Below are positions 9,014 to 17,323 of a DNA stretch of 44,549 nt, piece by piece; the first letter of the stretch is position 1, and the number at the start of each line of letters is the position of its first letter. A model generated the notes under the pieces. The model was not told the DNA's origin and did not search any database. It saw nothing but the letters and a program-made list of their open reading frames with translations. Position numbers and translations under genes: made by a program. Origin of the DNA: Paenibacillus oceani (GTDB lineage: Bacteria; Bacillota; Bacilli; Paenibacillales; NBRC-103111); assembly GCF_014705615.1 (NCBI RefSeq), contig NZ_JACXJA010000061.1, positions 1 through 44,549 on the forward strand, read 5' to 3'.

Positions 9014-9898
9014 TTAACGCGACGCCACTACATGCTTCTCTACCAATTTCTCCATATATTCCAGAAGGCTTTGTCTTAATTCGCTATGCTGCAGCGCAAA
9101 CTCGATGTTAGTTTGAATAAACCCAAGCTTCTCGCCCACATCATACCTGACACCTTCAAAATCATAGGCATACACAGCTTCTTCTTGATTTAATTTGGCG
9201 ATGGCATCCGTAAGCTGGATTTCGCCTCCCGCCCCCGGCTCTTGCCGGTCCAAAATATCCAATATTTTTGGGCTAAGAATATAACGTCCCATGATGGCCA
9301 GATTGGAAGGAGCCTGTTCCATCTTCGGTTTCTCAACTAGGTTGCTCACGCTAAAAAAGCGTTCATGTATTTCTTTAGCCTCGATGATCCCGTAACGCGG
9401 CACCTCTTTCTCAGGAACCCGCTGCACGCCAATGACCGACGCTTTAAAGCGCTCGTATTGTTCAATCATCTGTTTGAGACACGGTTTGTCAGCCGCTACG
9501 ATATCGTCGCCAAGCAGCACAGCGAACGGCTCGTTTCCGATAAACTTACGAGCGCACCATACGGCGTGCCCCAGCCCCTTAGCTTCCTTTTGTCGGATAT
9601 AATGAATGTCGACCATCTTGGAAGACTTCTGGACTTCATTTAACAGCTCCAGTTTTCCTTTCTCCAATAAGCTTTGCTCAAGCTCAAACGAGTTGTCGAA
9701 GTGGTCCTCTATGGCCCTCTTCCCTTTGCCGGTTACAATGATAATGTCTTCGATCCCTGATTCGACAGCCTCTTCGACAATATATTGAATGGTCGGTTTA
9801 TCAACGATTGGCAGCATTTCTTTTGGCATCGCTTTGGTAGCTGGCAAAAATCTCGTTCCCAATCCTGCAGCAGGTATGATCGCCTTGCGTACTTTCAT
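9014..9898 (-). CDS. galU: UTP-glucose-1-phosphate uridylyltransferase
   Basis: A 294-residue nucleotidyltransferase. It has the N-terminal [19 protein letters not shown] loop, I-V-D-K-P-x-I-Q-Y, the A-V-L-L-G-D-D metal site and V-E-K-P near residue 168, all diagnostic for GalU. It makes UDP-glucose from UTP and glucose 1-phosphate. Its place directly upstream of ugd gives a two-step route to UDP-glucuronate within the operon. The length matches the family. The ribosome site GGAGAG lies about 10 bases before the ATG. Confidence 0.95.
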   Translation of the reverse strand: MKVRKAIIPAAGLGTRFLPATKAMPKEMLPIVDKPTIQYIVEEAVESGIEDIIIVTGKGKRAIEDHFDNSFELEQSLLEKGKLELLNEVQKSSKMVDIHYIRQKEAKGLGHAVWCARKFIGNEPFAVLLGDDIVAADKPCLKQMIEQYERFKASVIGVQRVPEKEVPRYGIIEAKEIHERFFSVSNLVEKPKMEQAPSNLAIMGRYILSPKILDILDRQEPGAGGEIQLTDAIAKLNQEEAVYAYDFEGVRYDVGEKLGFIQTNIEFALQHSELRQSLLEYMEKLVEKHVVASR

Positions 9899-9938
9899 TA
9901 TCGATGTTCTCTCCTTATGTATAGTTATTTAGGTAATC

Positions 9939-11777
9939 TTAATTAACAGCGGCGAACTTTTTAGGCTGACTAGGCTGGCTTTTCCGGTTGTATACAATAT
10001 CCATAATCTCCTGACGTAATTCTACGGATGTGAAGGATTGAAATTGATCGATCAAAGTTTCAATCAGGATAATGGGAGTCATAGCCGCCTTGCCTACATA
10101 TATCTTTGGATAGACGTGGTCGTTATGCACTTCATTTTCATTCAACAGTTCTTCGAACAATTTCTCTCCCGGCCTCATCCCGGTATATTCGATGCCGATT
10201 TCTTCCTCCGTATAACCGGACAGCCGAATTAAATTACGGGCCAAATCTGTAATTTTTACGGGTTCGCCCATGTCCAGAACAAAAATTTCTCCTCCTTGCG
10301 CGAGTGCACCAGCCTGGAGGACAAGCCTGGAAGCTTCGGGTATGGTCATAAAAAATCGGACCATCTCCGGATGCGTGACCGTAACCGGCCCGCCTCGAAG
10401 AATTTGTTCCTTAAATAGTGGAATTACGCTCCCCCTGCTGCCAAGCACGTTGCCGAAGCGTACAGCGACAAATTTTGTTGAACTCCTTCGATCCAAGTCT
10501 TGAATGATCATTTCCGCCAGCCGTTTTGTCGCACCCATCACACTGGTAGGGTTGACCGCTTTGTCGGTCGAGATCATGACAAACGTTCTAACACCGCTAT
10601 AGCTGGCCGCCTCAGCTACGTTTTTCGTGCCGAGCACGTTATTTTTAAACGCTTCCTCAGGATTTCGTTCCATTAAAGGCACATGTTTATGAGCAGCCGC
10701 ATGAAACACTACGCTCGGTCTGTGCTTCTCCATAATTTTGAACATTTTGTCCCGATCCTGAATATCGGCAATTTCCGCAATGTATTCGACGTTGTTTGCA
10801 TTCTGGCTCTTTAGTTCCATTTCAACGGAATAGATGCTGTTCTCGCCATGACCCAGTAAAATCATCCGTCTTGGAGCAAAACGCGAAACTTGTCTGCATA
10901 CCTCGGAACCGATCGATCCGCCGGCCCCTGTAACCAATATCGTATTCCCGGTTACGTAATGCGCGATCGAATATGTATCCAGTTCGACCGGCTCCCGGCC
11001 GAGCAAGTCTTCCACCTGGACATCCCGGACGTCGCTAACCGTTATTTTCCCGCTGATCAAATCCTCAAGCATCGGTACGATTTGCGCCTTCGCTTTTGTT
11101 TTGTTGCACTTCTCGACAATCTGGCTTAATGCCTTCTTATTTAAGGAAGGGATCGCAATAATGATATTCGTTATCGCCAGCGACCGAACGGCTTGTTCGA
11201 TCGATTCCTGACCGCCGATCACAGGGAGACCCAATACTTCGAGCTTATGTTTCGTACAATCGTCGTCGATAAAAGCAACCGGGTAAAGCTCTGCATCCGG
11301 ATTTTGCTTCAGTTGTCTGGCGATCATCGTGCCGGCGGCGCCTGAGCCGATTATTAACGCCCGCTTCTTACCACTTATATCCGGCTTTGTTAAAACGCCG
11401 TCACGCATAATCCGCCAAGAAAACCGGATTCCGCCGATCAGAATCAGGTGCATCATCCATGTTATGGCCATCACACGAACGTACACGTCTTGAAAAAGCA
11501 GCAGTTGCAAAATCGACGTCACCGCTATCGATACGGTAATGGCTCTAATAATGGCTAGAAGCTCGCCGACACTGCTGTACTGCCATACTCGCTTGTATAA
11601 TTTATACACATAAGCAAATATAAAGTGACACAGGAGCAGCGAGATCGAGCTGACCATCAGCTCGGGAGTAAATACGGTTTGAGACGGCATTAAAATAAAA
11701 TTGCACATATAAATGGAAGTCATAACGATGATGGAGTCAATGAAAATTAATGAGACCAATCTTTTCTGGTAAGACAT
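9939..11777 (-). CDS. Membrane-bound UDP-sugar 4,6-dehydratase (EpsC/PglF/WbpM type)
   Basis: A 612-residue protein. The first 125 residues form four hydrophobic segments. A CoA-binding-like Rossmann domain follows (G-S-G-A-A-G-T near residue 144), then the catalytic short-chain dehydrogenase domain starting at T-G-A-G-G-S-I-G-S-E near residue 285. The catalytic stretch reads S-T-D-K-A-V-N-P-T-S-V-M-G-A-T-K, with Met in place of the usual Tyr, as in the large WbpM/PglF group. It should convert UDP-GlcNAc or a related UDP-sugar to the 4-keto-6-deoxy form used by the DegT aminotransferase. It is the first gene after the structured leader, as epsC is in Bacillus subtilis, and has a very strong GGAGGAGGA ribosome site. 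Confidence 0.9.
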   Translation of the reverse strand: MSYQKRLVSLIFIDSIIVMTSIYMCNFILMPSQTVFTPELMVSSISLLLCHFIFAYVYKLYKRVWQYSSVGELLAIIRAITVSIAVTSILQLLLFQDVYVRVMAITWMMHLILIGGIRFSWRIMRDGVLTKPDISGKKRALIIGSGAAGTMIARQLKQNPDAELYPVAFIDDDCTKHKLEVLGLPVIGGQESIEQAVRSLAITNIIIAIPSLNKKALSQIVEKCNKTKAKAQIVPMLEDLISGKITVSDVRDVQVEDLLGREPVELDTYSIAHYVTGNTILVTGAGGSIGSEVCRQVSRFAPRRMILLGHGENSIYSVEMELKSQNANNVEYIAEIADIQDRDKMFKIMEKHRPSVVFHAAAHKHVPLMERNPEEAFKNNVLGTKNVAEAASYSGVRTFVMISTDKAVNPTSVMGATKRLAEMIIQDLDRRSSTKFVAVRFGNVLGSRGSVIPLFKEQILRGGPVTVTHPEMVRFFMTIPEASRLVLQAGALAQGGEIFVLDMGEPVKITDLARNLIRLSGYTEEEIGIEYTGMRPGEKLFEELLNENEVHNDHVYPKIYVGKAAMTPIILIETLIDQFQSFTSVELRQEIMDIVYNRKSQPSQPKKFAAVN

Positions 11778-11799
11778 AGTTCCTCCTCCTCAAAATGTG

Positions 11800-12000
11800 G
11801 TGCGCCAATATAAGCTCGCTTATTTGCATGCTCCGACTGGCTCACGAAAATAAGCCAACTCACATTGGCAATAGGGCATTCAACCCCGCCTCACACCACA
11901 CTCTTGACGATTTACGTCTAAGGTGACAATCACCCACAGCATGGCCGAGTGCCTACAGTGATAAAGGTTCAGTAGACATTACCTGAGTAAGAAGTCACTC
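11800..12000 (-). ncRNA. Structured leader, candidate EAR (eps-associated) antitermination RNA
   Basis: The gap of 232 bases between the kinase-like gene and the dehydratase is long for this tight operon and is full of inverted repeats. I can pair 11810-11823, 11854-11869, 11874-11886, 11906-11918 and 11922-11934. In Bacillus subtilis the EAR RNA lies in exactly this place, between epsB and epsC, and promotes processive antitermination through the long eps operon. The identical gene context and the internal terminator at 6599-6644 support an EAR-like role. I have not matched it base by base to the EAR consensus; it could be another structured element. The identity is an inference from position and structure. 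Confidence 0.5.
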
Positions 12001-12009
12001 CACATTCAC

Positions 12010-12657
12010 TTATTTCGATGTATTCACCAACACAGCCCCGAGTACAACAGCCCTCACATAGTTCAACTGGGCCAAAGCTTTCTTCGCTGCTTCTCGCTTT
12101 ACTTTTCCTTGATTCACAATCAGCACTACTCCATCGCTTATGGCTGCGATAATCTGTGCGTCCGTTACGGCCAGCACAGGAGGAGAATCGATCAAGACGA
12201 TGTCGAACTCTTCTTTTACTTGGCTCAAAAGCTCCTGCATCTGTTCCGACGACAACAACTCCGAAGGGTTTACGGTAGCATGCCCGGCCGGTATGAAGGA
12301 AAGATTCGCTATTTGCGTCTCGGAAATAGCATTGGATAATGGGCTTTGTCCAAGCAAGATATCCGCTAATCCAAATCCGTTGGATGTAAAAGTGTGGTGC
12401 AGCATCGGTGTTCTTAGATCAGTGTCAATGACGAGTACCTTCTTACCTTCTCTGGCGTATATGACGGCGAGATTGGCTATCGTTTTCGACTTTTCGTCTT
12501 TGGAAGTTACAGATGTCAACAACACGGTTTTCATCGGCTCGCTTGATGTCGAATACTGAATTTTCATCCGCAGCGTTCTGTAAGCTTCCGTTATTAGTGA
12601 GTTTGGATTAAGCTCGGTTACCAGGTTCATTTTGATTTTATCCGTTACTGCTGGCAT
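12010..12657 (-). CDS. CpsD/CapB/EpsB-family ATPase with a degenerate P-loop
   Basis: A 215-residue protein of the BY-kinase family, the cytoplasmic partner of the chain-length regulator. Walker A' (V-L-V-I-D-T-D-L-R) and Walker B (I-V-L-I-D-S-P-P) are intact. The Walker A loop is not: where family members have G-E-G-K-S/T, this protein reads S-K-D-E-K-S-K-T, so the Gly before the Lys is missing in either alignment. The C-terminus ends L-V-N-T-S-K, with no Tyr cluster for autophosphorylation. It may therefore be a weak or inactive kinase that still works as a scaffold. The ATG at 12657 is favoured by GGTGAG eight bases before it; a GTG at 12669 overlaps the previous gene more. Confidence 0.85.
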   Translation of the reverse strand: MPAVTDKIKMNLVTELNPNSLITEAYRTLRMKIQYSTSSEPMKTVLLTSVTSKDEKSKTIANLAVIYAREGKKVLVIDTDLRTPMLHHTFTSNGFGLADILLGQSPLSNAISETQIANLSFIPAGHATVNPSELLSSEQMQELLSQVKEEFDIVLIDSPPVLAVTDAQIIAAISDGVVLIVNQGKVKREAAKKALAQLNYVRAVVLGAVLVNTSK

Positions 12658-13393
12658 AAGTTTTCTCACCCGCTACTCTTTGATAGGAAGCTTTATGCCT
12701 TCCTTTTAGATCCTTCTTCTTGATCTTTCTGATCATTGCCAATGTAGGTACCCCGAGCGCCAGCTCGATATCTTTCTCGCTTTTGATCGAGTCGTCTAAA
12801 TATTCGAGAAGGAAGATCAAACCTGTTGAGATTAGCAGAGAAGCAATAACAGCAATAACCATATTCAACTTGATGTTCGGACTAATTGGACTCGGGTTTT
12901 GTACTACTTTTGCTTCACTTAGAATGGTAACGTTATCCACCTTCATAATTCTTGGAATTTCCTGTTTAAACACTTCCGCAACTGCATTAACGATACCGAC
13001 TGCCCTTGTATGCGAAGTATCCTGGACACCAATGGTCATAACTTGAGATTGTTCTTTGGAAGTTACCGTAATTCTTGAATTTATCCCTTCTGAGCTAAGA
13101 TTAAATTCGGGATGATCCGCCGCCACCTTATCTAGAATAGCTGGTGTCTTAAGAATCTCTTTGTATGTATTAATCAGTTGAATATTCGCGTTTAATGAAC
13201 CTAAGTCTAACTTCTCAGTGTTAGATGAATCACTTGACTTATTTACAATCAGCTTTGTACTTGTAGAGTAAATAGGTTTAGCGAAATAAATATTAAATAT
13301 GGCAGTGGCCAGACAAGCGATTAGAACAACCGAAATGATGATCCAAAGTTTTCTCTTTACGATTTGCAGCACTTCTTTCAGTTCCAGCTCCAT
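12638..13393 (-). CDS. Polysaccharide chain-length regulator (Wzz/CapA/EpsA family)
   Basis: A 251-residue membrane protein with hydrophobic segments near residues 15-37 and 178-200, the two-helix plan of Wzz proteins (PF02706), and an extracytoplasmic region between them. The cytoplasmic tail ends in Lys-rich residues. In Gram-positive systems this protein controls chain length and activates the separate BY-kinase encoded next. It is the first gene of the polysaccharide operon, starts after an excellent AGGAGG site, and has two GATAC/GTATC palindromes upstream. No matching tyrosine phosphatase gene (YwqE/CpsB type) is visible. Confidence 0.9.
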   Translation of the reverse strand: MELELKEVLQIVKRKLWIIISVVLIACLATAIFNIYFAKPIYSTSTKLIVNKSSDSSNTEKLDLGSLNANIQLINTYKEILKTPAILDKVAADHPEFNLSSEGINSRITVTSKEQSQVMTIGVQDTSHTRAVGIVNAVAEVFKQEIPRIMKVDNVTILSEAKVVQNPSPISPNIKLNMVIAVIASLLISTGLIFLLEYLDDSIKSEKDIELALGVPTLAMIRKIKKKDLKGRHKASYQRVAGEKTYASSNG

Positions 13394-13410
13394 GGGTACC
13401 TCCTATTTTC

Positions 13411-13462
13411 GATCCACTTCGTATCATCAACCGTAAAAATGATTAATGATACGTATTGTATC
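13411..13462. promoter_or_regulatory. Two GATAC-N5-GTATC operators upstream of the polysaccharide operon
   Basis: The palindrome at 13448-13462 is a perfect GATAC-N5-GTATC and its symmetry extends to AATGATAC/GTATCATT. A second copy at 13411-13425 has one changed base (GATCC). Both lie between the first gene (start 13393) and the small gene transcribed in the same direction upstream. On the minus strand a TACAAT that could serve as -10 lies within the perfect site, but I do not see a good -35. Repression by a protein that recognises the same palindrome elsewhere in the window is the likely role. Confidence 0.7.
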
Positions 13463-13505
13463 ATTAATTCCTTAATTAACTATTCACTTTACATATTAAG
13501 TGACG

Positions 13506-13646
13506 TTACGGAGAGGGTTGAACATTCCTGTCGTCTTTTCTAGGAGTAAGATGCTCGATATAAAACTTCTGAACCGTTTCCTTGCTAATCTTCAGCTGTT
13601 CTAAAACTTTGTTTATATCTAAATCTGTTCTCCTGTCATTCTCCAC
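13506..13646 (-). CDS. Small helical protein, 46 aa, possible antirepressor or signal
   Basis: A short reading frame beginning at GTG 13646 with a perfect AGGAGGG site six bases before it. The product is charged and predicted helical, with the core D-I-N-K-V-L-E-Q-L-K-I-S-K-E-T-V-Q-K-F. It resembles the small protein encoded at 21508-21696: both share the spacing D-[IV]-x-x-V-[LM]-x-x-L-x-I-x-x-x-x-V-x-x-F. It is transcribed from its own promoter, in which the shared operator lies between -35 and -10. The size and the I-S-K-E-x-V element recall SinI-type antirepressors, but the likeness is weak and the function is unknown. Confidence 0.65.
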   Translation of the reverse strand: MENDRRTDLDINKVLEQLKISKETVQKFYIEHLTPRKDDRNVQPSP

Positions 13647-13677
13647 TCCGTTCCCTCCTGTCTTATTCATAACCTTA

Positions 13678-13706
13678 CTTTAAGATACATTTTGTATCTG
13701 TGTCAA
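13678..13706 (-). promoter_or_regulatory. Promoter with GATAC-N5-GTATC operator in its spacer
   Basis: On the minus strand TTGACA (13701-13706) is followed by 17 bases that contain the perfect palindrome at 13684-13698, then TTAAAG; with an 18-base spacer the -10 would be TAAAGT. The layout matches those at 21266-21294 and 21851-21879. It should drive the 46-aa gene and perhaps read on into the polysaccharide operon, since no terminator is seen between them. Confidence 0.75.
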
Positions 13707-13732
13707 GTATATATTTGGTTAACATAACAGAC

Positions 13733-13770
13733 AAAAAGGAAAAAGCTGCGTTTCTAAAGGGATAGCAGCT
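13733..13770 (-). terminator. Intrinsic terminator after the recombinase gene
   Basis: On the minus strand AGCTGC and GCAGCT form a six-base stem around a 15-base loop, followed by TTTTTCCTTTTT. It lies 42 bases after the recombinase stop and would end the lasso-recombinase transcript before the next promoter at 13678-13706. Confidence 0.65.
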
Positions 13771-13811
13771 CAATCAACAAGGATTCATTATTGGTATGGA
13801 GAGCGCATCTT

Positions 13812-14315
13812 TCAAACCAACCCAATATATTTTAACGTAACCGAAGGAGCCGAATGATTAAACAGCTCCTTTAGTCGCATAACATCATTCGTTTTCAGAT
13901 AAACATGGTAACCATATGTTTTACGCATCGTGTGAGTCCCTACGTCCTCCAGGCCGGCTTGCTTGGCCGCTTCGTTCAGGATGCGGTATACCCGGATTCG
14001 CTTGATCGGCTGCCCGGTCCGTTGGGAGCGGAACAAGTAGTCATTACTGTCCATACTTTTGTTATATTCACGGAGGGCGTGAATTAATTCATCCGTCAGC
14101 TTGAAACTTTTCATTTTTCCCGTTCTTTCTTCCCTCAGCGAAACGACGGTTTTGTCCTGGACGTCGCTCACCTTCAGCTTCAAAATATCGGTCAAATGCA
14201 GCCCCGAGCTGATGCCTATAGTAAAAAGCAGCCAGTCTCGATCGGACTGTTTTTTCAGTATGGTCTGGATCTCTTTAATTTTCTCCACGTCCTTTATAGG
14301 CTGGACGACTTGCAT
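13812..14315 (-). CDS. Short tyrosine recombinase with an altered catalytic Arg
   Basis: A 167-residue protein made only of the catalytic domain of phage-integrase-type tyrosine recombinases, a known small form in Bacilli. Lys67 in the beta-hairpin, His128-x-x-Arg131, His154 and the nucleophile Tyr163 are present. The first catalytic Arg, expected in G-L-R, is replaced by His40 (codon CAT, one transition from CGT), and the protein stops four residues after Tyr163, shorter than related proteins. It may be inactive or only bind DNA. Its AAGGAG site and the 64-base gap after the lasso transporter gene, with no terminator between, suggest co-transcription with the lasso operon. Confidence 0.8.
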   Translation of the reverse strand: MQVVQPIKDVEKIKEIQTILKKQSDRDWLLFTIGISSGLHLTDILKLKVSDVQDKTVVSLREERTGKMKSFKLTDELIHALREYNKSMDSNDYLFRSQRTGQPIKRIRVYRILNEAAKQAGLEDVGTHTMRKTYGYHVYLKTNDVMRLKELFNHSAPSVTLKYIGLV

Positions 14316-14379
14316 GATTCACACTCCTTCTTAGTAAGAATCCTCTCTCAAATTGTGCGGCTACATTCACAGTAATACG

Positions 14380-16167
14380 TCAGCCCGAAGCAAGCATTTT
14401 GCTAAACGTGCCTCTCGTTTCATCGGACAGCTTCTGGTACTCCCCTTGTTGAATAATTCTCCCGTTCTCCAGAACGATCACCTGATCGGCATTTCGAATT
14501 GTAGAGAGTCTGTGAGCGATGACGATTAAGGTCATTTTCCCTTTCAACCGATCGAGCGCTTCCTGAATTTTCGTCTCATTTTCGTGATCCAGCGCGCTCG
14601 TTGCCTCATCGAGCACCAGAATGAGCGGTTTTCGCAGGATCGCCCTTGCCAATACGAGCCTCTGCCGCTCCCCGCCCGACAGTTTAATCCCCCGGTCGCC
14701 AATAACGGTATCCAAACCTTGCGGAAGCTTGCTTACAAATTCATCCGATGCGGAAAACCGGAGAGCCTCCCACAGCTCCTCCTCTGTGGCGCCCGGTACG
14801 ACCATCAATAGATTTTCCCGGACGGTTGCGTGAAAAAGGAACGGATCTTGCGAAACGTAACTGATCGCCCCTCGAATGGACGGCCGGTTGGCAGAGGTCA
14901 GAGGAATTCCGTCTATTCGGATCTCGCCCCGTTCCGGCTCAATCAATCCGATCAGAAGATCGATCAAGGTACTTTTGCCTGCACCCGACTTCCCTACAAC
15001 GGCGGTCATACTATTCGCGACAATTTGAAAGCTGACGTCGTGAAGGGCATAGACCGGTTCATGGGGATCATACCGGTAAAATAAATGGCGGCATTCGATA
15101 CTTTGTTCCATACGCACGGTGGTTACAGCTTGGCCGTGACGGTCGATATCCAGCTCTTTGGCGTCCGCACATTCCCGGTGCAAACCCGACAAACTCTCAA
15201 AGGCCGGAAAGGTAGAAACAATCTGCTGCCAGCTCGATTGGATGGACGTAAATCTCGGCCACAATCGGGTAAAGATGAGGATAACCAGCATCAGCTGCCC
15301 CGGTTCGGCACGAAGAAGCTTAATCGACACCCAAATGAACATGGCGATCAGCAGCGTCGATACTACGCGATAGACGAATTGGGAAGTCGTTTGCAGCCGC
15401 GAAAATTGGACATAAGTGGCCTCCATCTTGTTGCCTAATCGAGTAAACCACGTGTAGTGATGCTCTTCCAGCGTATTGCTTTTTATATCTTTGATCCCGT
15501 TAAAATGCTCGGTGACGCCCGCCGTATAGGTCCGAGCCAACAGAGTGATGTTTTCTCCCAAATGTTTGGCTTTTCTAATAAATTTCCGCGAGAACAAAGC
15601 TAGCAAAATGCCGCTGACCAGCACAAACAGCGTCAGCTTTACCGATAACCATAAAGCAAACACGATCTGAATGCCGGTAAATACCAGGTTCGTTCCCAAT
15701 CCAAGCGCGGAAACGGTGCCCTGGCTTACATTCGCAATCTCGTGAGTCATCATATGCGTAAAATCGGCTCTTCTCTTCTTAACGAACAAACTCCAATTCG
15801 ACTGCAGAATCGCCCGGTACGTCTCAAATCGTAAAGATTTAATGAACATTTGCTGGATTTTGCTGTTCTGGATTGTTTGACTTCTTTGCAAGAAAGCTTG
15901 AATCGTTACAATCACGATGAATGAGAGCAGAATAACCAGCAATTGCAAGGTTTCCGGAATATGGGCAAACCCCTGATTCATCCAGGCAATAAGCGGGATT
16001 GGTCCCACATCGACGCTCAGAACCCCGATCACGCCCAACATCGGGATTAATAAATAAATCGCCGCCCCTTCCAGAGAACTGATGATCATCATACTGAAAA
16101 AGTTAACGTACAGCTTAAACCCGACGACATGGTGCATTTTCTTCAAATAGGGCAGTAATGGCGCCAT
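14380..16167 (-). CDS. Lasso peptide ABC exporter (D protein)
   Basis: A 595-residue half-transporter. An exporter-type membrane domain occupies about residues 1-330, with five to six hydrophobic segments. An ATPase domain follows, with Walker A G-K-S-G-A-G-K-S-T, signature L-S-G-G-E-R-Q-R, Walker B I-L-V-L-D-E-A-T-S-A-L-D and a switch His in I-V-I-A-H-R. In lasso operons this protein exports the mature peptide and often gives self-immunity. It starts one base after the stop of the nucleotidyltransferase gene, so the two are coupled. It has no N-terminal peptidase domain, as expected when B2 removes the leader. Confidence 0.9.
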   Translation of the reverse strand: MAPLLPYLKKMHHVVGFKLYVNFFSMMIISSLEGAAIYLLIPMLGVIGVLSVDVGPIPLIAWMNQGFAHIPETLQLLVILLSFIVIVTIQAFLQRSQTIQNSKIQQMFIKSLRFETYRAILQSNWSLFVKKRRADFTHMMTHEIANVSQGTVSALGLGTNLVFTGIQIVFALWLSVKLTLFVLVSGILLALFSRKFIRKAKHLGENITLLARTYTAGVTEHFNGIKDIKSNTLEEHHYTWFTRLGNKMEATYVQFSRLQTTSQFVYRVVSTLLIAMFIWVSIKLLRAEPGQLMLVILIFTRLWPRFTSIQSSWQQIVSTFPAFESLSGLHRECADAKELDIDRHGQAVTTVRMEQSIECRHLFYRYDPHEPVYALHDVSFQIVANSMTAVVGKSGAGKSTLIDLLIGLIEPERGEIRIDGIPLTSANRPSIRGAISYVSQDPFLFHATVRENLLMVVPGATEEELWEALRFSASDEFVSKLPQGLDTVIGDRGIKLSGGERQRLVLARAILRKPLILVLDEATSALDHENETKIQEALDRLKGKMTLIVIAHRLSTIRNADQVIVLENGRIIQQGEYQKLSDETRGTFSKMLASG

Positions 16168-16168
16168 C

Positions 16169-17323
16169 TCACATCTCCCTTGTCAGCCCTTGGCGCTTCA
16201 TAAATCTCCGCCTGATATACAAGAGGGGCCGCAGCGGAACATACAAAAAACGCAGTCCTTTTGGCAGCGGAAACATTTCCATATCATACGCTTTCGGCTG
16301 GAGCATATGAATGAAATATTTCAGCTTTGCCATTCCTTTTACCAGGGATATCGAATACTGATGCGTTCTTCGTCCCTGAATATACTCGATCGCCAGCATG
16401 GCGAGCCGGTAAGAATGATGGGTGGGTTGAAGGGCCGGCAGCCGGTCGCCCGTCTGCGTTCCGAACAAGCGGGAGGTCAACAGGAGAGCCTGCGCGCCGA
16501 TATGCTGCAACCGATACGCTTCCAGGTGATGTACGATCCGGCTCCAATCGAGCTCCTCCGCCATCAGCTTATCTATATCTGATAACCAGCGAAGCCTAGA
16601 CCAGCCATGACGGGCGCCGTGAGTAGTCAAGCTGAGAAACAAGTCCTCGGGGCCGAAGCTGTGCACGGAAACCCCTTTAAATGAGAACGTCCTCTTTCTT
16701 GCCCACAATTCGTCGAAGGCAGGTTCGCTCCAGGTTTTCCAATTCAATCTCCAGTGAAGCTCGATCTGTATTTTTTTATTAGGATGAATGTAAGAATGAT
16801 GATGCTCCCTTGTTTCCGTTAGGATCGTGGTCGGGTCGGCATCCGCCGCGAAGTAACCCGCATCGCGCAATACCGCGCCTGCCCGTTCCAGATCTTGATC
16901 CGCTACAAGGATGTCCAAATCTTTGCAGGTCCGCAGCGAAATGTCCCCATATAGACGTTCCGCAAGCAGAGGACCTTTTACTAGCAAATACGGAATCTCG
17001 CTTTTGTCCAATTGGATACCGATCATCTGCATCTCTGCGCTTAAGCGAAGCATTTGAAACGTATTATTCGTATAGTCTTGCTGCAGAACCTGAACGACGT
17101 GTTGCGGAAGAAGTTCTTTGCCCAATCGGCTCACATTCGAATAAACCAAAGGATACACGCGATGGTGCCGGGTCAGCTCTATAAACTGAACCCAGTCGAT
17201 TGATGCGGATGTGCGCAAGATGTGACCGGGAAGGTCCGGCGCATGTTCCATGCCAACGATGGAAAGCAGCAGCTTCAGCTCTTGTGACATCGAACTCCGT
17301 TTCAGTTTGAACTTGCTACCCAT
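16169..17323 (-). CDS. Nucleotidyltransferase of the lasso cluster (NTP_transf_5 type)
   Basis: A 384-residue protein of the nucleotidyltransferase family PF14907. The signature is L-L-V-K-G-P-L-L-A-E-R-L-Y near residue 113, followed by R-T-C-K-D-L-D-I-L-V, where Asp135 and Asp137 are the expected metal ligands. Proteins of this family occur in paeninodin-type lasso clusters beside the HPr-kinase-like gene. Their substrate is not settled; transfer of a nucleotide or a further phosphate-linked group to the peptide tail is a reasonable guess. The start overlaps the end of B2 by eight bases and the stop is one base from the transporter start, so it is a tight operon member. Confidence 0.82.
   Translation of the reverse strand: MGSKFKLKRSSMSQELKLLLSIVGMEHAPDLPGHILRTSASIDWVQFIELTRHHRVYPLVYSNVSRLGKELLPQHVVQVLQQDYTNNTFQMLRLSAEMQMIGIQLDKSEIPYLLVKGPLLAERLYGDISLRTCKDLDILVADQDLERAGAVLRDAGYFAADADPTTILTETREHHHSYIHPNKKIQIELHWRLNWKTWSEPAFDELWARKRTFSFKGVSVHSFGPEDLFLSLTTHGARHGWSRLRWLSDIDKLMAEELDWSRIVHHLEAYRLQHIGAQALLLTSRLFGTQTGDRLPALQPTHHSYRLAMLAIEYIQGRRTHQYSISLVKGMAKLKYFIHMLQPKAYDMEMFPLPKGLRFLYVPLRPLLYIRRRFMKRQGLTREM

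Noticed and set aside
14316-14379. TTCTTAGTAAGAA palindrome before the recombinase considered as an attachment or operator site
   Set aside because: Short, single copy, and unlike the GATAC palindromes; no partner repeat was seen.
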